A DNA stretch of 64,000 nt from assembly GCF_000818015.1 (NCBI RefSeq), contig NZ_CP007511.1, forward strand, positions 4,129,501 through 4,193,500, read 5' to 3'. The notes beneath the pieces are model-generated. The model did not search any database and had not been told where the DNA came from. It saw only the letters and a list, made by a program, of their open reading frames with translations. The translations under genes and the position numbers were made by a program. Positions within the stretch are counted from its first letter, which is position 1. Each line of letters opens with the position of its first letter. The DNA is from Stutzerimonas balearica DSM 6083. Lineage in GTDB: Bacteria; Pseudomonadota; Gammaproteobacteria; Pseudomonadales; Pseudomonadaceae. Positions 11,550 to 20,500 of the stretch are shown one piece after another.

Positions 11550-12914
11550 ATGCAGAAAGAAACCGAAATCAAGCTGCACGCCAGCCGCGAGACCCTTCTG
11601 GCGCTGCGCGAGCACCCGCTGCTGAAGAAGCGCAACAAGAGCGGCTGGCAGCGCCACGAACTGTTCAACCAGTATTTCGACAGCCCCGACCACGCCCTGG
11701 CCCAGGCGCGCGTCGCGCTGCGCCTGCGCCGCGACGGCGAACAGTACATCCAGACCCTCAAGAGCCGCGGCCAGAGCGTCGCCGGCCTGTCCGAGCGCAA
11801 CGAATGGGACTGGTATCTGGACAAGCCGAAACTCGACCCGAAAAAGCTCACCGACGACTGCTGGCCGGCCAGCCTCGCAGGCCTCGACAAGAAGACGCTG
11901 AAGCCGATCTTCACCACCGATTTCGTGCGCGAAAAGGCCGATATCGCCTGGGGCCGCGGCAAGCAGAAGGTCGTCATCGAGGCCGCGCTCGACCAGGGCC
12001 AGGTACTCGCCGGCAAGGCCGCCGAACCGATCAGCGAACTGGAGCTGGAGCTGCGCCAGGGCGAGCCGGCGGCACTGCTGGAGCTGGCCATCGAACTGGC
12101 CGCCGAACTGCCGCTGATGCCCTGCGATATCAGCAAGGCCGAGCGTGGCTATCGCCTGCACGACCCGGCGCACTACCAGGTGCAGCTGCCGGCCCCGTCA
12201 CTCACCGCCACCATGCCGCTGGACCAGGCGATTCCGGCGCTGGCCTGGCACCTGCTGGGCAACAGCGGGCGCCTGGCCGAGCAGTATCGCCACAGCGGGC
12301 ACTGGCGCCTGCTGGCCGACTGGTTCGAACAGCTGACCGGGCTGCGGGCACTGCTCGCCAGCCTCGGCCAGGCCGCGCCGCGGGCCAGCACCCGTGAGCT
12401 GCGCGAGCTGCTCGACGCGCTGATCGGCGACTGGCGCCCGCGCATCGAGGCCGGGCAGCAGGACGAGCAGCTGCGGCAGCAGGCCCCCGGCCTGTTCGCC
12501 GAGGAGCTTGGCCAGACCCGTTGGGGGCTGCTCTCGCTCAAGGCCTCGCTGTGGCTGCTGCAAAGCGGCTGGCAGAACGGCCGCAACGCCCGCGGCGATC
12601 GCCAGGGCGCTGCCCCGCTGGGCAACTGGCTGCTGCATCTGTGCCGCGATGAAGCCAAGGCGCTGCAGCTGCCGCTGTACCAGCGCCAGCCGGAGGATCT
12701 GGCCGAGCAGTTGCCGCGCATGGAGCGCCTGCTGGTCTGGCTGAAGCTCGCCCGCAGCGTGCTCGACCTGCCCGAAGTCGATCGTCTGTATGGCGAGCTG
12801 GCCAAGCTGCAGTCGCTGGCCAGCGAACCGCTCAGCGAAGAGAGCCGCCCACGGCGCAGCGAGCAGGCGCATCGCGTCTGGACCCTGCCGGCCTGGAAGC
12901 AGCTGGAAAGGTAA
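11550..12914 (+). CDS. CYTH-CHAD protein, probable inorganic triphosphatase
   Basis: A 454-residue protein. The N-terminal CYTH domain (~1-200) begins MQKETEIKLHASRE, containing the ExExK motif that coordinates divalent metal and triphosphate; paired Arg/Lys/Glu strands follow (RVALRLRRDGEQYIQTLKSRG). The C-terminal half is a helical CHAD domain with spaced conserved His and Arg residues (AWHLLGNSGR, REMRDLL-like helices). Homologues such as E. coli YgiF hydrolyse inorganic triphosphate; CHAD domains are associated with polyphosphate. It is divergent from the phosphate-transport pair, a suggestive but unproven link to phosphate metabolism. Confidence 0.88.
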   Translation: MQKETEIKLHASRETLLALREHPLLKKRNKSGWQRHELFNQYFDSPDHALAQARVALRLRRDGEQYIQTLKSRGQSVAGLSERNEWDWYLDKPKLDPKKLTDDCWPASLAGLDKKTLKPIFTTDFVREKADIAWGRGKQKVVIEAALDQGQVLAGKAAEPISELELELRQGEPAALLELAIELAAELPLMPCDISKAERGYRLHDPAHYQVQLPAPSLTATMPLDQAIPALAWHLLGNSGRLAEQYRHSGHWRLLADWFEQLTGLRALLASLGQAAPRASTRELRELLDALIGDWRPRIEAGQQDEQLRQQAPGLFAEELGQTRWGLLSLKASLWLLQSGWQNGRNARGDRQGAAPLGNWLLHLCRDEAKALQLPLYQRQPEDLAEQLPRMERLLVWLKLARSVLDLPEVDRLYGELAKLQSLASEPLSEESRPRRSEQAHRVWTLPAWKQLER

Positions 12915-13004
12915 CTGCCGGGATGAGCGCTGCGGCGCAGCGCCGGCCACCGCCCTTCCGGTAGGGTCGCCGGTGCTGTCCCGCCCGATTGCCTGAGGAG
13001 CCCC

Positions 13005-14789
13005 ATGACCGTCTTGAACAGCCCTGCCCGGGACCGCTTTCTCGACCTCAACGACCTGCTGCGCGAACTGGTTGCCCAGGGCCACGTCAGCCAGGACACG
13101 GCAGAGCAATGTCTGGCAGTGCGCCGCAGCATGACGAACACCCAGCAACACCCGCTGGAGTTCCTCGCCGCGCAGCAGATCGACGACCTGCGGCATCCCG
13201 GGCGCAAGCTCGACCTGGAAAGCCTGACCGTCTGGCTCGCCGAACAGGCCGGCCAACCCTACCTGCGCATCGACCCGCTGAAGATCGATGTCGCCGCCGT
13301 CACCCCGCTGATGTCCTACGCGTTCGCCCAGCGGCACGGCATCCTCGCCGTCGCGGTGGAGCCCGGCGCGGTCACCATCGCCAGCGCCCAGCCCTTCGTG
13401 CAGGGCTGGGAGGCCAACCTCACCCACGTGCTCAAGCGGCCGATCAAGCGCGTGGTGGCCAACCCGGCGGACATCCAGCGCTTCACCGTCGAGTTCTACC
13501 GCCTGGCCCGCTCGGTCAGCGGTGCCTCGGCCGGCGAGCAGAAGCCCAGTGGCAGCGGCAACTTCGAGCAGCTGCTCAACCTCGGCGCCAGCGACCAGGA
13601 ACCCGACGCCAACGACGCACATATCGTCAACATCGTCGACTGGCTGTTCCAGTACGCCTTCCAGCAGCGCGCCAGCGACATCCACATCGAGCCGCGACGC
13701 GAACAGGGCACGGTGCGCTTTCGCATCGACGGCGTGCTGCACAACGTCTATCAGTTTCCGCCGCAGGTCAGCATGGCAGTGGTCAGCCGGTTGAAGTCGC
13801 TCGGTCGCATGAACGTCGCCGAGAAACGCAAGCCACAGGACGGCCGGGTCAAGACGCGCACCCCCGACGGCAACGAGGTCGAGCTGCGCCTGTCGACCCT
13901 GCCGACCGCGTTTGGCGAAAAGATGGTGATGCGCATCTTCGACCCCGAGGTGCTGCTGAAAAGCTTCGACCAGCTCGGCTTCTCCGGCGACGATCTCAAG
14001 CGCTGGCAGAGCATGACCGGCCAACCTAACGGCATCATCCTGGTCACCGGGCCGACCGGCTCGGGCAAGACCACCACGCTCTACACCACGCTCAAGCAGC
14101 TGGCGACGCCCGAAGTGAACGTCTGCACCATCGAGGACCCGATCGAGATGATCGAGGGCGCCTTCAACCAGATGCAGGTGCAGCACAACATCGACCTGAC
14201 CTTTGCCAGCGGTGTACGCGCGCTGATGCGTCAGGACCCGGACATCATCATGGTCGGCGAGATCCGCGACCTGGAGACCGCCGAGATGGCGATCCAGGCG
14301 GCGCTCACCGGCCACCTGGTGCTCTCGACCCTGCACACCAACGACGCGCCGAGCGCGATCACCCGCCTGCTCGAACTCGGCGTGCCGCATTACCTGCTCA
14401 AGGCCACGCTGCTCGGCGTCATGGCCCAGCGCCTGGTGCGCACCCTCTGCCCGCACTGCAAGCAGCCCACCGCGCTCGACGCCGACGACTGGCAGACGCT
14501 GACCCGCCCGTGGAACGCGCCGCTACCGACCCATGCGCAGCGGGCGGTCGGCTGCCTGGAATGCCGCGATACCGGTTATCGCGGGCGCGCCGGGGTCTAC
14601 GAGATCATGCTGATGAACGACGCCATCAAGCCGCTGATCACCGCCGACACCGACCTCGTTGCGCTGCGCCGGGCCGCGTTCAAGGATGGCATGCGCAGTC
14701 TGCGCCTGTCCGGCGCACAGAAGATCGCGGCCGGGCTGACCACCATTGACGAAGTGCTGCGGGTGACACCCCAGAGCGAGCAACGCTAG
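13005..14789 (+). CDS. GspE/PilB-family secretion ATPase, orphan
   Basis: A 594-residue AAA-type hexameric ATPase of type II secretion or type IV pilus systems. The N-terminal ~200 residues resemble the N1 domain of GspE. The ATPase core has the Walker A motif GPTGSGKTTTLYT (~350), the Asp box TIEDPIEM, the Walker B region MRQDPDIIMVGEIRDLETAEMA, the His box LSTLHTNDAPSAI, and a zinc-type tetracysteine segment CPHCK...CLECRDTGYRGR. All catalytic elements appear intact. No other secretion or pilus gene is adjacent, so its partner machine must be encoded elsewhere. Confidence 0.9.
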   Translation: MTVLNSPARDRFLDLNDLLRELVAQGHVSQDTAEQCLAVRRSMTNTQQHPLEFLAAQQIDDLRHPGRKLDLESLTVWLAEQAGQPYLRIDPLKIDVAAVTPLMSYAFAQRHGILAVAVEPGAVTIASAQPFVQGWEANLTHVLKRPIKRVVANPADIQRFTVEFYRLARSVSGASAGEQKPSGSGNFEQLLNLGASDQEPDANDAHIVNIVDWLFQYAFQQRASDIHIEPRREQGTVRFRIDGVLHNVYQFPPQVSMAVVSRLKSLGRMNVAEKRKPQDGRVKTRTPDGNEVELRLSTLPTAFGEKMVMRIFDPEVLLKSFDQLGFSGDDLKRWQSMTGQPNGIILVTGPTGSGKTTTLYTTLKQLATPEVNVCTIEDPIEMIEGAFNQMQVQHNIDLTFASGVRALMRQDPDIIMVGEIRDLETAEMAIQAALTGHLVLSTLHTNDAPSAITRLLELGVPHYLLKATLLGVMAQRLVRTLCPHCKQPTALDADDWQTLTRPWNAPLPTHAQRAVGCLECRDTGYRGRAGVYEIMLMNDAIKPLITADTDLVALRRAAFKDGMRSLRLSGAQKIAAGLTTIDEVLRVTPQSEQR

Positions 14790-14802
14790 GGGTTTTCGCT
14801 CC

Positions 14803-14821
14803 GGGGCGCGCGAAGCGCCCC
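14803..14821 (+). terminator. Hairpin after the GspE-like gene
   Basis: A perfect 7-bp GC stem GGGGCGC / GCGCCCC with a 5-base loop, 14 bases after the stop. There is no T run after it on the plus strand, so termination strength is uncertain. Confidence 0.45.
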
Positions 14822-14888
14822 CTGCCTCACGCGGCACGGGCTCGGCAGACGCCGAGCGCAGCGTTGCCAGCCATTGGCGATGCGAGGT

Positions 14889-15602
14889 TCAGCCGTCCGA
14901 ACGCGCGGCCAGGATACCCGCCACCTGGTTCGGCTTGCAGTTCAGGTAGGCCGAATTGCGCACCCACTTCTGGTCCGGATACCAGGAAAACATGAACTGC
15001 CCACCCTTGAGGCTGTCGACCACCATGCGTGCGACCTCCGGGCGTACTGCCGGGCAGCCCTGGCTGCGACCGATGCGCCCCTGGGTGGCGATCCAGGCCG
15101 GGTTCACATAGGCCGCCGGATGGATGACGATGGCGCGCTCGCGGGCGCGGTCGTTGATGCCCGGCTCCAGCCCGTCCATGCGCAGCGAATAGCCATGCTT
15201 GCCGGTGTAGCTTTCGGCTGTGCGGAACAACCCGATGCTGGACTGGTGGCTGCCGACGCGGTTGGAAAAGCGCGTCGCCAGGTTCTCACCGGACTTCTGC
15301 CCATGGGCCACGAAATCACGCAGCAACAGACGCTGCTGGCGAAGGTCGAAGATCCACAGGCGACGCTCGGACGAGGGACGGGAGAAATCGATGACCGCCA
15401 GGCGGTCGGCCGGCGTAGCGCCATTGTTCACCGCGCACTGCATGGCGGCGACGGCATGGGTAAGGACTTGACGGTCAAGCTTGGGCGCTGTCCTGGCGAG
15501 GCTGTCGACCAGCGGTTCGTAGGCCGGCGCGCCGGCAAGGGCCGGGGACGCCAGGGCGACGAGACCTGCCGCCAGGCAGAGACGTCGAAGCAGTACAAGC
15601 AT
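14889..15602 (-). CDS. Exported murein L,D-transpeptidase catalytic-domain protein (YkuD_2 type)
   Basis: A 237-residue protein starting at MLVLLRRLCLAAGLVALASPALA, a clear Sec signal peptide, preceded by GAGG; an upstream in-frame start adds 21 unlikely residues. The mature part carries HGQKSGENLATRFSNRVGSHQSS (conserved His), a central SLRMDGLEPGINDRARERAIVIH segment and the cysteine motif GRSQGCPAV, the HX(n)SXGC-type active site of L,D-transpeptidase relatives. It is expected to act on periplasmic peptidoglycan or be inhibited or regulated there. It is transcribed divergently from a second L,D-transpeptidase gene. Confidence 0.83.
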   Translation of the reverse strand: MLVLLRRLCLAAGLVALASPALAGAPAYEPLVDSLARTAPKLDRQVLTHAVAAMQCAVNNGATPADRLAVIDFSRPSSERRLWIFDLRQQRLLLRDFVAHGQKSGENLATRFSNRVGSHQSSIGLFRTAESYTGKHGYSLRMDGLEPGINDRARERAIVIHPAAYVNPAWIATQGRIGRSQGCPAVRPEVARMVVDSLKGGQFMFSWYPDQKWVRNSAYLNCKPNQVAGILAARSDG

Positions 15603-15685
15603 GATGTAACCTCTTCGGGCACGGCTGCCGACTTCCTGTCCGCCGGCGCCTACCACCGCTGCCAATAGACGGCAGCGACTCAGGT

Positions 15686-15710
15686 TCGAGCGATCGGACG
15701 GATCGCTCGA
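15686..15710. promoter_or_regulatory. Perfect 10-bp inverted repeat between the two L,D-transpeptidase genes
   Basis: TCGAGCGATC (15686-15695) and GATCGCTCGA (15701-15710) are exact inverse complements with a 5-base spacer. It lies in the 203-bp divergent promoter region and no T run follows, so an operator for a dimeric regulator is more likely than a terminator. The regulator is unknown. Confidence 0.5.
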
Positions 15711-15805
15711 CGCGATATGTTGTTAGGGTCTGATGACCTGCAGCCCGGCGATGCCGGGTGCCGCGGCGCAGTCTAGCAGTCGTGGGCTGGCTCTGGAGCG
15801 AAACC

Positions 15806-17404
15806 TTGTTCAAAAAACGTGCATTCTGTCTGACCGTCTGGCTGGTTCTACTGCCGTTCGCGGCCACGGCCAATCCACCCGCGCCTACCGTGAATCCGCT
15901 TGCCGAGGCGCTGGCGGCGCCCGCAAGCAGTTGCGACGTGCTGCGCCCGGCGCCGGTCGGCGCTGCGCTCGAACGCCTCGAGGCGTTCTATCGCGGTCGC
16001 GACTATCAGCTCGCCTGGCGCGACTACCGGCAGATCGATCACCTGCTTGAAGCGTTGGAGTCACTGGCCGACGACGGCCTCTCGCCGGCCAGTTATGCCC
16101 CGCAGAAGATCCGCCGGCTGACCCACAGCGCCTCCAGCGACCCACGGCACCGCCTCTGCGCCGACATCGTGGCCAGCCATGCCTACCTGCAGGCGCTGGA
16201 TCACCTGGCGCACGGCAGGCTCCAGCAGGACGCACTCGAGCCGCTCTGGCGCAGCCCGGACAGCCCTGCACGCGAAGACCCGCACCAGACCCTCTCCCGC
16301 GCCTGGCGCGGCCTGGACGACCCACGCCAGGCGCTGGCCTCGGCGCGCCCTGAGCTGCCGCAGTACCGCCAGCTGCGCCAGGTCTACGCCGAACGGCGCC
16401 GCCAGGCGCTGCCGGACTGGCAGCCGATACCCGCCGGGCCCAGCCTGCATCCGGACGAGCGCGACGCGCGCGTGCCCCTGCTGCGCCGGCGCTTGCTCGG
16501 CGACACGGCTGCGCCCGCGGGCGAAGCCGAGCGCTACGACGCCACACTGGCCGCAGCAGTGCGCGACTTTCAGCTGCATCACGGGATCGAGCAAGACGGC
16601 GTGGTCGGTCGCAGCACGCTCGCCGCGCTCAACGTCAGCCCGGCGAGCCGGCTCGATCAACTGCGCATCAACCTCGAGCGGCTGCGCTGGCTGGCGGCCG
16701 AGCTGGACTCGCGTTCGCTGTTGGTGAACATCGCCGGCGCCTCGCTCAGCTATATCGAGGACGGCCAGACGCGCTGGCGCACCCGCACCCAGGTCGGCCG
16801 CGAAGCGCGGCGCACGCCACCGCTCAAGTCGCGCGTGACGCGCCTGACTCTCAATCCGACCTGGACGGTGCCGCCGACCATCCTGCGCGAGGACAAGCTG
16901 CCGCTGATCCGCCAGGATCCGGAGTATCTCGCGCGCAGCCGCATGAGCGTGCTCGACCGCCAGGGCAACCGGCTGGATCCGGCTACGGTCGATTGGCACA
17001 ACCCCGGCGGCATCATGCTGCGCCAGGACGCCGGGCCGGAGAACCCGCTGGGTCGCGTGGCCATCCGCTTCGCCAATCCCTTCTCGGTCTACCTGCATGA
17101 CACCCCGAGCCAGGCGCTGTTCGCCCGCGCCGGACGCACCACCAGTTCCGGCTGCGTGCGCGTGCAGGACGCCATGCATCTGGTCGACCTGCTGCTGCAG
17201 GATGGCGAGCGCGAGCACGTGGCCGAGCTGCTCGAAAGCGGCCGCACCCACGAATACCGGCTGGCGCGGCCGACGCCCATCCTCATGGCCTACTGGACGG
17301 CCGAAGCGCAGGAAGACGGCGAGCTGTTCTTCCATCCCGACATCTACCACCACGATGCCGCGCTGCTGCGGGCCCTCGAGGCGGCCGAGCGCAGCCAGCC
17401 CTGA
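15806..17404 (+). CDS. L,D-transpeptidase (YcbB/LdtD-like) with peptidoglycan-binding domain
   Basis: 532 residues from a TTG start, chosen because GGAG lies 8 bases upstream and translation then begins FKKRAFCLTVWLVLLPFAATA, a signal peptide; the more upstream ATG would put 16 residues before it. An N-terminal scaffold domain (~30-210) is followed by a PG_binding_1 domain (AVRDFQLHHGIEQDGVVGRSTLAALN, ~245-290) and a YkuD catalytic domain ending in VYLHDTPSQALFARAGRTTSSGCVRVQDA, with the catalytic His and the SSGCVR cysteine. It should form 3-3 cross-links in periplasmic peptidoglycan. Confidence 0.88.
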   Translation: MFKKRAFCLTVWLVLLPFAATANPPAPTVNPLAEALAAPASSCDVLRPAPVGAALERLEAFYRGRDYQLAWRDYRQIDHLLEALESLADDGLSPASYAPQKIRRLTHSASSDPRHRLCADIVASHAYLQALDHLAHGRLQQDALEPLWRSPDSPAREDPHQTLSRAWRGLDDPRQALASARPELPQYRQLRQVYAERRRQALPDWQPIPAGPSLHPDERDARVPLLRRRLLGDTAAPAGEAERYDATLAAAVRDFQLHHGIEQDGVVGRSTLAALNVSPASRLDQLRINLERLRWLAAELDSRSLLVNIAGASLSYIEDGQTRWRTRTQVGREARRTPPLKSRVTRLTLNPTWTVPPTILREDKLPLIRQDPEYLARSRMSVLDRQGNRLDPATVDWHNPGGIMLRQDAGPENPLGRVAIRFANPFSVYLHDTPSQALFARAGRTTSSGCVRVQDAMHLVDLLLQDGEREHVAELLESGRTHEYRLARPTPILMAYWTAEAQEDGELFFHPDIYHHDAALLRALEAAERSQP

Positions 17405-17507
17405 GGCCGCAGAGGACGACCGCTCGGCGGCACGACCAGCGGCCGGGCGCTGAACCATGCGGGGCTGATGTAGTCTGTTGCTGGGGTTTTCTGCAGCCGT
17501 GACCGCC

Positions 17508-17582
17508 ATGCACAAGACCACCCGCACTCCTGCCAGTGGCGCACTGGCCAAAGGCAACGGACAGCCGAGCGACGACACTTGA
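17508..17582 (+). CDS. Possible 24-codon upstream peptide overlapping the kinase start
   Basis: ATG at 17508 opens MHKTTRTPASGALAKGNGQP and stops with the TGA of TTGA at 17579-17582, overlapping the TTG start of the large kinase. The geometry would allow translational coupling. There is no clear ribosome-binding site before the ATG and no conservation evidence, so it may be chance. Confidence 0.25.
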   Translation: MHKTTRTPASGALAKGNGQPSDDT

Positions 17583-20500
17583 CCCAGCAATCTTCCAGCC
17601 CCGCCCTCTGGCACGACCCCGACCGCCTGACTGCTGCGGCGCGCCTGATCGCGCCCGATGCGCGACTGGTCGAACGCCTGCATGGCCTGCTCGGGCTGGC
17701 CGCGCAGCTGTGCGAGGCGCCTGCGGTCGCGATCCACCTGATCACCGGGCATCAGGTCACGCTGGCGGCGCTGAACCTACCGGACGGCCCGGTGGCGCTG
17801 GAGCACTCGCCCAGTGCGCGGGCGCTCGCGAGCGCGGCGGCGTTCGTCGAGTTCGCCGCCGACGACGCAACGGCTCTCTCGCTGAGCGACGGTACGCCGG
17901 TGCGGCATTACGCGGCCGTCGTCCTGCGCGACGGGCAGCACCGGCCGCTCGGTACGCTGTGCGTGCTGAATGCCGCGGTGCAGCCGCTGCCCGCGCAACA
18001 GGCCAGGCAGCTGCAGACCCTGGCCGACCAGGTCATGGCGCTCTTCGAATTGCGCCTGCAGCGTGAGGACGAGGCCGGCGTGCTCCGCGACGGCCAGCGC
18101 CAGGTGGAAATCGCTCGCGAGCAGAGCGAGGCCTATGTGCGCCTGCTGCTGGACTCGGCGAGCGAGGCCTTCTATTCCATCGACACCGAAGGCCGGGTGA
18201 CGCTGTGCAACGAAGCCTTTCTGCGCCTGCTTGGCTTCGCCAGCCGCGACGAAGTGCTCGGCCGCCAGCTGCACGACGTGATCCACCACAGTCACCCCGA
18301 CGGGCGGCCCTACGACGTTCGCGATTGCCCGATCCACCGTAGCGCGCGCAGCGGCGAGTCCGCCCATGTCGAGCGCGAGCTGTTCTTCCGCCAGGACGGC
18401 AGCGCACTGCCGGTCGAATACCGCGTCGTGCCGGTCTACCGCGACGGCGTGCTGCAGGGTGCGCTCTGCACCTTTGCCGACGTCAGCGAGCGCACCCGCC
18501 GCGAAGCCCTGCAGGCGCTACTGCTGGACATCAGCGACCGCCTGCAGGCCAGCAGCGAGCACATCGACCTGCGCTGCGTGCTCGATGCTCGCCTCGGCCG
18601 GCTGACCAACAGCGACGGTATCGCCCTCGGCCACCTGGACGGTGACGATGCGCTGGTACTGACCGAACAATGGCGCGCGCCGAATGCCGCCGATCGCCTT
18701 GGCCGGCACCCGCTCGGCGGGCTCGACCTGGCGCCCCGGCTGGCCGCCGGCAGCATCGTCAGCCTCAAGGCGGACGGTGACCCCGCAACCTCCACGCTCG
18801 GTGCCAGTCTCGGCAGCCAGGCCCTGCTGCTGGCGCCGCTGTCCCTGCCCGAGCAGGCACCGGGTACGCTGTTCCTGCTGTTCACCAGCAACCAGCTGCG
18901 CGACTGGCCCTCGGGCGACATCGCGCTGGTCAGAGAACTCACCGAGCGGATCCGCGCCGCAGGCGAGCGCATCGCCACGCTGCATGCCCTGCGCGAGGCC
19001 GAGCAGCGCATCAGCCTGGCCAACGAGATCGCCTCGATCGGCGTCTGGGAATACAACGAGACACGCCGCAGCCTGCACTGGGACAACCAGCTCAAGGCAC
19101 TCGCCAACATGCAGCCGGACGACCCGACGCCAAGCGCGGTGGATGTCCTGCAGCGCGTCCATCCAGAAGACCGTGGCGAACTGCTGAATGCTCTGCGCCG
19201 CGCCCTGCAGGGCCTGGACGGCGGCGAATTCCATGTCGACTACCGCATCCTCGACCCGCGCAGCGATGACTACATCTGGCTGACCAACCGCGGGCGCCGC
19301 GTGCTCGATGCCAACGGTGAGGTGCGCATTCTCGGCACCTCGCGCGAAGTCACCGCCGAGCGCAACGCGGCCGAGCACATGCGCCAGATGAACGCCCTGC
19401 TCGAAGAGCAGATCAACGAGCGGCGGCTGGTCGAGCGGCGCCAGGCGGCACTGATCGAGCTTGGCGACCTGCTGCGCGAGGAGCACGACAGCCCGACCAT
19501 CGCCGAGGCCGCGGTCAGGGTCATCGGCAGCACGCTGCGCATCGACCGGGTACTGCTGACCAACCTCGACCCCGGCGGGCTGTCCGGCACCATCGAGCGC
19601 TACTGGAGCGACGGGCTGTCGGCCGTCGGCAACGAGCGCGTGTACTTCGCCGACTTCGGCGACCTGCATTACGACCTGCTGAACGACGAACTGGTGGTCA
19701 TCGACGACGTGCTCAACGACGCCCGCACCGCGCCGCGGGCCGCGCTTTTTGCCGAGCGGCGCATCGCCAGCCTGGTCTGCGTGCCGTTGTTCGAGCAGGG
19801 CCAGCTGGCGGCGGCGCTGATGCTGCTCGAGGAGGCACCGCGGCACTGGCAGGATGACGAGATCGCCTTCATCCGCGAGGTCGCCGACCGCGCCTGGACC
19901 GCGGACGAGCGCATGCGCGCCGAGCGCGCCCTGCGCGAAAGCGAGGAGCAGTTCCGCACCCTGGCCGACAACATGAGCCAGTTCGCCTGGATGGCCGATC
20001 CCTCCGGGCGCATCTACTGGTACAACAAGCGCTGGTACGACTACACCGGCACCACCTTTGAAGCCATGCGGGCGCTCGGCTGGGCCACGGTTCAGCATCC
20101 CGAGCATCGCGAGCGGGTCACCGGTTCGCTCAAGCGCGCCTTTGCGATTGGCTCGATCTGGGAGGAAACCTTTCCGCTGCGTGGCAAGGACGGGCGCTAC
20201 CGCTGGTTCCTCTCGCGCGCGCTGCCGATCCGTGACGACTATGGCCAGGTTACCCACTGGTTCGGCACCAGCACCGATGTCACCGCCCAGGTCGCCGCCG
20301 AGGAAGCACTGCGCGAACTCAACGACAGCCTGGAACGCCGCGTCATCGAACGGACCCGCGAGCTGGCACAGATCAACAACCGCCTGCACATCGAGATGGC
20401 CGAGCGCGAACGCGCCGAGGAAGCACTGCGCCATGCGCAGAAAATGGAAGCCATCGGCCAGCTGACCGGCGGCCTGGCCCACGACTTCAACAACATGCTG

